Shown: piece after piece, positions 58,523 to 64,000 of the stretch
Numbering within the stretch: the stretch's first letter is position 1
Layout: every line of letters starts with the position of its first letter
Assembly: GCF_016863515.1 (NCBI RefSeq)
Contig: NZ_BOPA01000037.1
Coordinates: forward strand, 1 to 64,000
Length of the DNA stretch: 64,000 nt
DNA from: Micromonospora gifhornensis
GTDB lineage: Bacteria > Actinomycetota > Actinomycetes > Mycobacteriales > Micromonosporaceae
Direction of reading: 5' to 3'
Notes under the pieces: generated by a model
Seen by the model: only the letters and a program-made list of their open reading frames with translations
The model's database searches: none
What the model was told of the DNA's origin: nothing
Program-made: the position numbers and the translations under genes

Positions 58523-60132
58523 CCGGCCCGCTCGCCTGGCTGGACCGGCCCGACGAGCGGCGCGGCATCCGGTTCGCCGAACCCGACGGATCGTGGCGGC
58601 TCTGGTCGTACGCGGAACTGGCCGACCTGGTGCGCCGGTACGCGACGGCGCTGCGCGACGCCGGGGTGGACGCGGGCGACGTGGTGTCGATAGTGGAAAC
58701 GACCGGTCCACGGTTCGTGGGGCTGCTGTTCGGCAGCATGCTTGCCGGTGCCGCCGCCTCACCTGTGGCACCGCCACCACCTTTCGGTGACCGGGAACGC
58801 TGGGCCGAGCACCTGCGTGGCGTGCTGCGGGCCAGTACGCCCCGGCTGGTCGTGCACGACCCGGCGCTGCCCCTGGTGGCCGAGGTCTGCGCCGGGGCGG
58901 GCGTGCCCGCGTACGACGGTGAGGGGCTGCTCGCCGGCGCCGACGGCCGATGGGCGGCGGCACCGACGCCGGATGGGCCGGCGCTTGTGCAGTTCACCTC
59001 GGGCAGCAGCGGTCGGGTACGCGGGGTCCGGGTGCCCCGTCCGGCGCTTGCCGCCACCGTCGCCGGCATCCAGCGGTGGCTGCGGATGACCCCCGACGAC
59101 CCCACCGCCTCCTGGCTGCCCGTGCACCACGACATGGGCCTGGTGGGCTGTCTGCTGGCACCGGTGGCCACCGGGTCGGACCTGTGGCTGATGTCGCCGG
59201 GCGACTTCGTCCGCCGACCGCTGCGCTACCTGGAGTGCTTCGGCCGCCACGGTGCCCGACTGACCGCGATGCCGGCCTTCGGGCTGGACCACATCATCCG
59301 GCGGGTGCCCCGCAACGCCCTCGCCGGCATGGACTTCTCGGCGTGGCGGGCGGTGATCGTCGGCGCGGAGCGGATCCAGCCCGCCCTGCTGACCGAGTTC
59401 GTCCGCTTCGCCGCACCGCACGGGCTGCGCCGCGAGGCGCTGCTGCCCGCGTACGGGCTGGCCGAGGCGACGCTGTCGGTGACCGGCGTACCGCTGGACA
59501 CCGGCTGGCGTACCGCCACCGTCGAGCAGGGTGAGGTGGTGGGTTGCGGGCGTCCACTCGCCGGTGCGCAGGTGACGGTGGTGGACGACGACGGCCGGGT
59601 CGTCGACGACGGCACGGTCGGCGAGATCGTGGTGCGTGGCCCGTCCGTGGCGGCGGGTTATCTGCCGGCGAACGCCGACGGCACAGCCAGCGGCACCCGA
59701 CTGGTCGACGGGGAGGTGCACACCGGCGACGCGGGTTTCCTCGTCGACGGGGAACTGTTCGTGCTGGGCCGCCTCGGTGACGGTGTGAAGGTGCGCGGGC
59801 GGATGCTCCTCGCCGAGGACGTCGAGGCGGCGGTCGTCTCGGCCTGCGGTGCGCCGGTCGGGCGGATCACCGCCCTGCTCGGGCAGGTCGGTGACGCACC
59901 CCGGGTGGTCCTGCTGCTGGTCCGGCCCGAGCCGGACTGGCTGACGGCGGCCTGTGCCGCGGCCGAGGTCGCCGCGGAGGGGGTACCGGTGGAGGCGGTG
60001 GTCGTGCCGGCCGGCGCGGTGGCCCGCACCAGCAGCGGCAAACCCCGCCGTCGCCTGATGTGGCAGGACTACCTGGCCGGCCGACTCCGCTCCGCCGAGC
60101 CGGTACCGGCCGGACCGCCCGCAACGCCCTGA
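58519..60132 (+). CDS. FAAL-like fatty acyl-AMP ligase
   Basis: 537 residues. YAELADLVRRYATALRDAGV, ALVQFTSGSSGRVRGVRVPR (A3), SWLPVHHDMGLVGCLLAPVA (a FAAL hallmark), LLPAYGLAEATLSVTGVPL, VHTGDAGFLVDGELFVLGRL and the C-terminal TSSGKPRRRLMWQDYLAGRL. FAALs transfer acyl-adenylates to carrier proteins rather than CoA. It overlaps the methyltransferase-like gene and ends the rightward operon. Probably activates a free acyl chain (for example a polyene acid) for loading on an NRPS or free carrier. Confidence 0.88.
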   Translation: MTGPLAWLDRPDERRGIRFAEPDGSWRLWSYAELADLVRRYATALRDAGVDAGDVVSIVETTGPRFVGLLFGSMLAGAAASPVAPPPPFGDRERWAEHLRGVLRASTPRLVVHDPALPLVAEVCAGAGVPAYDGEGLLAGADGRWAAAPTPDGPALVQFTSGSSGRVRGVRVPRPALAATVAGIQRWLRMTPDDPTASWLPVHHDMGLVGCLLAPVATGSDLWLMSPGDFVRRPLRYLECFGRHGARLTAMPAFGLDHIIRRVPRNALAGMDFSAWRAVIVGAERIQPALLTEFVRFAAPHGLRREALLPAYGLAEATLSVTGVPLDTGWRTATVEQGEVVGCGRPLAGAQVTVVDDDGRVVDDGTVGEIVVRGPSVAAGYLPANADGTASGTRLVDGEVHTGDAGFLVDGELFVLGRLGDGVKVRGRMLLAEDVEAAVVSACGAPVGRITALLGQVGDAPRVVLLLVRPEPDWLTAACAAAEVAAEGVPVEAVVVPAGAVARTSSGKPRRRLMWQDYLAGRLRSAEPVPAGPPATP

Positions 60133-60190
60133 CCGCCCGCTCCGGGCCGGAGCCGGGCCGGCAGGGCAGCGGGCCGACGGCGTTCGACGG

Positions 60191-60958
60191 TCAGTGCGGC
60201 TGACCGGCGGGCAGGCCGAGCGCCTCGCGGAGGTGGTCGAGCACCTCGGCCTGCCGGTCGATCAGGTAGAAGTGGTGCCCGGGCAGCACCCGGAGCTGGA
60301 AGTCCCCGGTGGTGCAGCGCCGCCAGTCGGCGACCTCGGGCACGTGTGCCTCCGGGTCGTCGTCGCCGGTGATCGCGGTGACCGGCACCGACAGCGGCGC
60401 ACCGAAGGTGGGCCGGTAGGTCTCGACGAGCCGGTAGTCGGCCCGCAGTGTGGGCATCAACGCGCTGCGCAGCTCCGGGTGGGCCAGCGCCTCGTCGGTG
60501 GTGCCACCGAGGCGACGCAGCTCGTCCCAGAGATCCTCGTCGCTGCCGAGGTGCTTGACGCCCGGCCGGTGGTGCTGCGGGGCCGGCCGACCGGAGACGA
60601 TCAGCCGGCGCGGCGGAGCGCCGAGACCGTGTTCGAGCCGGTGCGCCACCTCGTACGCGACGGCGGCACCCATGCTGTGCCCAAACAGCGCGAAGTCGGT
60701 GTGCAGCAACGGTTGCAGCGCGGCGACGATCCCGTCGACCATCGTGGCCATGTCCCGTACGCACGGCTCGTGGATGCGGTCCAGCCGACCGGGGTACTGC
60801 ACCGCCACGACCTCCACCTCGGCGGGCAGCCGTACGGCCCACTGCCGGTAGAAGGTCGCGTTGCCGCTGGCGTACGGGAAGCAGACCAGGCGCCAGGTCG
60901 CGGCCGGACGCGGCCGGTAGCGGCGCAACCAGGACGTGGCCTGCGCGGTCCCCCTCAC
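60191..60958 (-). CDS. Type II thioesterase
   Basis: 255 residues. RLVCFPYASGNATFYRQWAV, nucleophile elbow FALFGHSMGAAVAYEVAHRL, acid in TGDDDPEAHVPEVADW and His in LPGHHFYLIDRQ. External editing thioesterase that removes wrong groups from carriers. GTG at 60958 overlaps the thiazolinyl reductase stop (GTGA). Last gene of the leftward NRPS operon that enters from the right edge. Confidence 0.92.
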   Translation of the reverse strand: MRGTAQATSWLRRYRPRPAATWRLVCFPYASGNATFYRQWAVRLPAEVEVVAVQYPGRLDRIHEPCVRDMATMVDGIVAALQPLLHTDFALFGHSMGAAVAYEVAHRLEHGLGAPPRRLIVSGRPAPQHHRPGVKHLGSDEDLWDELRRLGGTTDEALAHPELRSALMPTLRADYRLVETYRPTFGAPLSVPVTAITGDDDPEAHVPEVADWRRCTTGDFQLRVLPGHHFYLIDRQAEVLDHLREALGLPAGQPH

Positions 60959-62088
60959 GGTCGGGCCGCCTCGTCACCGGCGGCGGCGATGGCCTTGAGG
61001 TCGTCGTCGGTCAACGGCTCGGGCGGGGTGGAGGAGAGCAGCTCCGGTGGGCCGAGCCGCAGCGTCAGGTCCTGCCACAGCTTGCACAGCGACAGGTGGT
61101 ACTGCCCCCGGCGCAACGGATCCTGCCGTTCCTCGGCGGCCTGGTGCAGCTCGGTGAGGGCGTGCGCGATGCCGGCCGGCCACAGGCTGCGGAAGATGTG
61201 CCGGTACGACGGCACGGTGGCCGGGCCGAGCACGACGGCGCTGGGGGCCTGCGCGTCGTCCGGCATGGTGGCGTAGTGGGGGTCGGCGTTCGGGTCGGCG
61301 ACCTCGCGGGGGAAGTCGGGGCGGGCCGACCAGACGACCGGCCCGTGGGTGTTGACCAGGGTCAGGTTCCCGGCCTCGGTGCCGATGCTGATGCGGTGCA
61401 TCAGGTGGGCGTAGTTGTCCGGGTCGGCGGGGTCCATCTGGTTCTGGATCCGCAGCGTGGTGGGCACCCCGGCCAGCACCCCGTCGAGGCTGCGGAAGGG
61501 GATGTCCAGGCTGGTCGCGGCGGCGACCGTCGGCGTCGTCGCGGGCAGGTCGCCGAAGGCGAACGGCCGTACCCCGCCGAGCGACTGTCCGAGGATGTCC
61601 AGCAGCGAGTACGCCAGCTGGAACCCGGCCGCCGCGTCGATGTAGAGCGGACGCTGCCGCCGCAGCAACTCCTGCGCCGCCGCCACGAACCGGCGTACCG
61701 GGGCGACGTGCGTGTAGAACGGGTTCAGGTGGTAGACGACGCCGTGTCGGCGGGCGGTACGCAGATTCTCCGCCAGCTCGTCGTGGTGCAGGGGGTGCTC
61801 CTGGAGCACGTGGATGCCGCGGGCCATCAGCGCGCGGGCCAGCTCCGAGCCCCGTCCGCCGAGCAGGCCACCACGGATCACCACACACGCCATGTCGATG
61901 TCGTCGGGCAGCTGGTCCGGGTCGGTGTACAGCGGCGCGTCGTAGCGGCGGGCGCAGGCGCGGGAGCGTTCGCTGCCGGCAGCGATCACACCGGCCAACT
62001 CGAAGGGCAGCTCCGGGTTGCGGAACGCCTCCAGGTAGACCTGACCGAATCGGGCGCCACAGACGACGACCCGGGGACGTTGCCTCAC
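60955..62088 (-). CDS. Thiazolinyl imide reductase (Irp3/PchG family)
   Basis: 377 residues. RVVVCGARFGQVYLEAFRN (nucleotide-binding Gfo/Idh-like), IRGGLLGGRGSELARALMAR, GIHVLQEHPLHHDELAENLR and VVYHLNPFYTHVAPVRRFVA, all hallmarks of the Irp3/PchG group. These NADPH enzymes reduce a carrier-bound thiazoline to thiazolidine in yersiniabactin and pyochelin assembly. Coupled to its neighbours by GTGA overlaps. Its presence implies a second Cys/heterocycle unit, probably handled by the NRPS that runs off the right edge. Confidence 0.88.
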   Translation of the reverse strand: MRQRPRVVVCGARFGQVYLEAFRNPELPFELAGVIAAGSERSRACARRYDAPLYTDPDQLPDDIDMACVVIRGGLLGGRGSELARALMARGIHVLQEHPLHHDELAENLRTARRHGVVYHLNPFYTHVAPVRRFVAAAQELLRRQRPLYIDAAAGFQLAYSLLDILGQSLGGVRPFAFGDLPATTPTVAAATSLDIPFRSLDGVLAGVPTTLRIQNQMDPADPDNYAHLMHRISIGTEAGNLTLVNTHGPVVWSARPDFPREVADPNADPHYATMPDDAQAPSAVVLGPATVPSYRHIFRSLWPAGIAHALTELHQAAEERQDPLRRGQYHLSLCKLWQDLTLRLGPPELLSSTPPEPLTDDDLKAIAAAGDEAARP

Positions 62089-63194
62089 AGTGCCTCCTCC
62101 ACGTGGCCGCCGACGTGGGCGGCTTCACCGTCGAACACGCTCAGGTCGCTCACGGCGGCAGAGCCGCCGAGCAGGTCCACGGCGAGCTGCGGGTCGAGCG
62201 CCTCCCCCGCGAGATGCAGGCCGGCAGCCAGGTTCCCCCCGGTGAGCGCCGCCACGGCGACGGCCGCGAACGCGCCGGTGAGCGCGCTGGCGCTGGCACC
62301 GCGCAGCACGAGGGTCCGGGCGTCACCGGCGGCTGTGGTCAGCTCCACCACGAACAGCTGGTAGGTCGCCTGCCCGAAGGCGTCCAGTTCGGCGGCGCGG
62401 CGCAACGCCTCGGCGGCGTCCCCGCCGGCCGGGGGCTGCCGCAGCACCTGCGCCACGTGCGGCCCGGCGAAGACCGAGTGCCAGGTGGCGTCGGTGACGC
62501 CCAGGTCCCGGGCGACCCGTTCCAGTTCGGTGCTCAGGTACGGCACCGCCGTCGCCGGTTCCGGGAAGAACGGCAACTCCACGTCGGTACGGGTGGACAG
62601 CGGCTGTCGTACGCCTGCGGTCAGCGCCGTCCCGGCCTGACCGAACCCCTCCCCCACCCGCAGATAGTCCGCTGCGGCGGTGGCGGTGAACCGGTCCCGA
62701 CCACCGAGGTAGCCCAGCAGGGCGCGCGGCGGCTGCGGCAGGACGGCGGCGAGATGACGGGGCAGCAGTGCGCTCAGGCCGGGCATCATGCCGGCGGAGA
62801 TCACCGCGGTCCGCTCCGGCGCTCCCGCCAACAAGGCCCGCACCTGCTCCCACAGGACGTCGTCACCTGCGGCGTCGACGTAGTCGGCACCGGCGGCGAG
62901 CGCCACCCGCGCCACCCGGTCCTCCACCAGGTAGGCCGGGCCGGCGCAGTTGAGCACGACGTCGCAGCCGGCACAGAAGCGGTGCAACGCCTCGGCGTCG
63001 TCGAGGTCGACCACCTCGACGGTGGGCGGGGATCCGGTGGCGGTGAGCCCGTCGGCCAGCGCGTCGAGGGGTGCGCGGCGGCGACCGGCGAGGCGCAGCG
63101 TGTGCCGGCCCCGCCGGTGCAACTCGGTCACCGCGACGGAACCGACCGCGCCGGCCGCGCCGACGACACCCACCACCGGCGCCGTCCCGGTCAC
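62085..63194 (-). CDS. Saccharopine-dehydrogenase-like NAD(P)-binding reductase
   Basis: 369 residues. Rossmann motif VVGVVGAAGAVGSVAVTELH, CAGCDVVLNCAGPAYLVEDR, ALAAGADYVDAAGDDVLWEQ, ISAGMMPGLSALLPRHLAAV. This is the saccharopine dehydrogenase/trans-acting enoyl reductase-like group. GTG at 63194 has GGAGG 8 bases upstream. Lies between the thiazolinyl reductase and an NRPS, so it may reduce an imine or enoyl intermediate; the actual substrate is unknown. Confidence 0.83.
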   Translation of the reverse strand: MTGTAPVVGVVGAAGAVGSVAVTELHRRGRHTLRLAGRRRAPLDALADGLTATGSPPTVEVVDLDDAEALHRFCAGCDVVLNCAGPAYLVEDRVARVALAAGADYVDAAGDDVLWEQVRALLAGAPERTAVISAGMMPGLSALLPRHLAAVLPQPPRALLGYLGGRDRFTATAAADYLRVGEGFGQAGTALTAGVRQPLSTRTDVELPFFPEPATAVPYLSTELERVARDLGVTDATWHSVFAGPHVAQVLRQPPAGGDAAEALRRAAELDAFGQATYQLFVVELTTAAGDARTLVLRGASASALTGAFAAVAVAALTGGNLAAGLHLAGEALDPQLAVDLLGGSAAVSDLSVFDGEAAHVGGHVEEAL

Positions 63195-63198
63195 CGGA

Positions 63199-63258
63199 AG
63201 ACCTCCGGCGACCCGGCCCGGGCGGGGGAGACCTCCGGCGACCCGGACCGGGCGACGA
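63199..63258. repeat. Two-copy 30-base tandem repeat
   Basis: Copy one begins AGACCTCCGGCGACCCGG at 63199 and copy two repeats it at 63229; the first 18 bases are identical and the rest nearly so (CCCGGGCG versus ACCGGGCG). It fills most of the short gap between the NRPS stop and the saccharopine-dehydrogenase-like gene and contains that gene's ribosome binding site. Confidence 0.7.
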
Positions 63259-63297
63259 CCGGGATTCGTCCTGGTCCGGACCAGAGCGGGCAGCCCA

Positions 63298-64000
63298 TCA
63301 CGCCGGACCCAGCACGGCGGTCAGTACGGCGGGCTCGGCCGACCAGCGCAGTTGGTCGGCCGACAGGTCCGTGTCGACCACGTCGAGGCTGCCGAGGCAG
63401 AGGTCCTCCCAGAACTCGATCTCCGCGTCCTGCGCCGGCTGTACGAGCGTGATGTCCCCGGCGTAGATGGACGGCTCGTGCCGGGCGAGGGCGTCGCGCA
63501 CCGGGTCGTCCCCGGGTGCGGGCCGGTGACCCGCCAGCAGCCGCAGCCCTTCGACGAGCACCCCGCGTTCGGTGAGGTTGCGGGCCACCTCGACGGCGAG
63601 GACCGCCATCGCTCCGTGGGCGAGCAGTTCCACCTGGGCCAGGTCGGCGTCGACGACCGCCTGGGCGTACGCGGCGGCGGCGTTGTCCACCGAGGGCAGC
63701 AGTGCCAGCCCCGCGCCGGTGAGTGCCCAGGCGGGTGCGGCCGGCCGCAGCGCCGACGCGAGCGAGGCCACCCCGTCGGTCGATCCCGACTCGTCGGGCA
63801 GGAAGATCCGGGGTACGCCGGCACCCTCGGCGTGCACGGCGACGAGCAGCTCGGTCGGCCCCTGCCGGCCCGCCTCCGGCAGCTGTTCGCCAGCCTCGGC
63901 GGCGGTGGTCAGCCACTGCGCGAGCCGGGCGACGGTGGCCAGTTCGAGCAGGTTGCGCAGCACCTCGTCGAAGAAGAGGGTACGGGCCAGCGGCAGTTCC
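63298..64000 (-). CDS. NRPS C-terminal part: carrier end and degenerate thioesterase (runs off right edge)
   Basis: About 234 residues are visible, open to the right edge. They begin in the last helix region of a carrier (ELPLARTLFFDEVLRNLLEL, ATVARLAQWL), continue with a linker and an alpha/beta-hydrolase-like domain: PRIFLPDESGSTDGVASLAS, AYAQAVVDADLAQVELLAHG, then AMAVLAVEVARNLTERG and RHEPSIYAGDITLVQPAQ. The nucleophile elbow GxSxG reads AHGAMAV, so the catalytic Ser is absent; the late His is also not evident. The domain cannot act as a normal releasing thioesterase. The upstream modules lie outside the window. Confidence 0.82.
   Translation of the reverse strand, partial: ELPLARTLFFDEVLRNLLELATVARLAQWLTTAAEAGEQLPEAGRQGPTELLVAVHAEGAGVPRIFLPDESGSTDGVASLASALRPAAPAWALTGAGLALLPSVDNAAAAYAQAVVDADLAQVELLAHGAMAVLAVEVARNLTERGVLVEGLRLLAGHRPAPGDDPVRDALARHEPSIYAGDITLVQPAQDAEIEFWEDLCLGSLDVVDTDLSADQLRWSAEPAVLTAVLGPA

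Noticed and set aside
1..64000. CRISPR arrays, complete insertion sequences, prophage genes
   Set aside because: No regularly spaced direct repeats, no transposase or phage structural motifs were seen on either strand.

Overview
The window is very GC-rich, with dense GTG and ATG starts, GTGA/ATGA stop-start overlaps and few intergenic gaps. Gene content and style (RHS-type secreted protein, ECF42 sigma with a YCII partner, LLM flavin enzymes, a large natural-product cluster) point to an actinomycete, most likely a Micromonosporaceae such as Micromonospora; the genus is an inference.

Left part (1-8.4 kb), housekeeping and accessory genes: the N-terminal part of a secreted RHS/YD-repeat protein running off the left edge, a tRNA-Arg(CCU), a small unknown protein, an ECF42-type sigma factor with its DGPF/YCII partner, a DUF4260 membrane protein, a secreted esterase with Ig-like domains, and a ROK repressor.

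Sugar-phosphate-type operon (8.8-15.1 kb, rightward, divergent from the ROK repressor): ABC substrate-binding lipoprotein, phosphotriesterase-homology protein, ROK kinase, ABC permease, YhfX-like PLP enzyme, ABC ATPase. The pairing of a Php-like and a YhfX-like protein echoes the E. coli yhf operon; the substrate is unknown.

Peptide system (15.2-17.4 kb, leftward): a Crp/Fnr regulator, an unannotated 25-codon peptide gene with a strong ribosome binding site, and a membrane M50 protease with a PqqD/RRE-like N-terminus. An FNR-spaced inverted repeat lies between regulator and peptide. This looks like a compact ribosomal-peptide or signalling-peptide system that I do not recognise.

Biosynthetic cluster (about 17.6 kb to beyond 64 kb). 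A long leftward operon (33.9 to 19.5 kb) encodes a highly reducing type II polyketide system: ketoreductase, two hotdog dehydratases, ACP, two pairs of an active ketosynthase with a Cys-less partner, then hydrolase, double-hotdog thioesterase, DsbA/HCCA-isomerase-like protein, class II aldolase, acyl-AMP ligase, P450, peroxiredoxin and NtaA-type monooxygenase. A second leftward operon (36.6-34.0 kb) has ferredoxin, thiolase and CoA-transferase. Rightward from 36.8 kb come a DhbE-type aryl-AMP ligase with salicylate-like pocket residues, two DAO-type flavoenzymes, a VOC protein and a P450. From 44.2 kb follow an aldehyde dehydrogenase, a free carrier protein and a Cy-A(Cys)-PCP-TE NRPS. Further right are a stand-alone condensation protein, a third P450, three acyl-CoA dehydrogenases, a methyltransferase-like protein, a FAAL-like ligase and, leftward, type II thioesterase, thiazolinyl imide reductase (Irp3/PchG family), a saccharopine-dehydrogenase-like reductase and the C-terminus of a second NRPS with a degenerate thioesterase, cut by the right edge.

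Together these genes predict an aryl-thiazoline/thiazolidine (pyochelin-like chemistry) joined to, or tailored with, a reduced polyene acyl or polyene-derived group. I cannot match this combination to a named product. Several cluster promoters share short exact DNA elements, suggesting co-regulation. No cluster-specific regulator, exporter, PPTase or salicylate synthase is seen in the window, so the cluster probably extends to the right.
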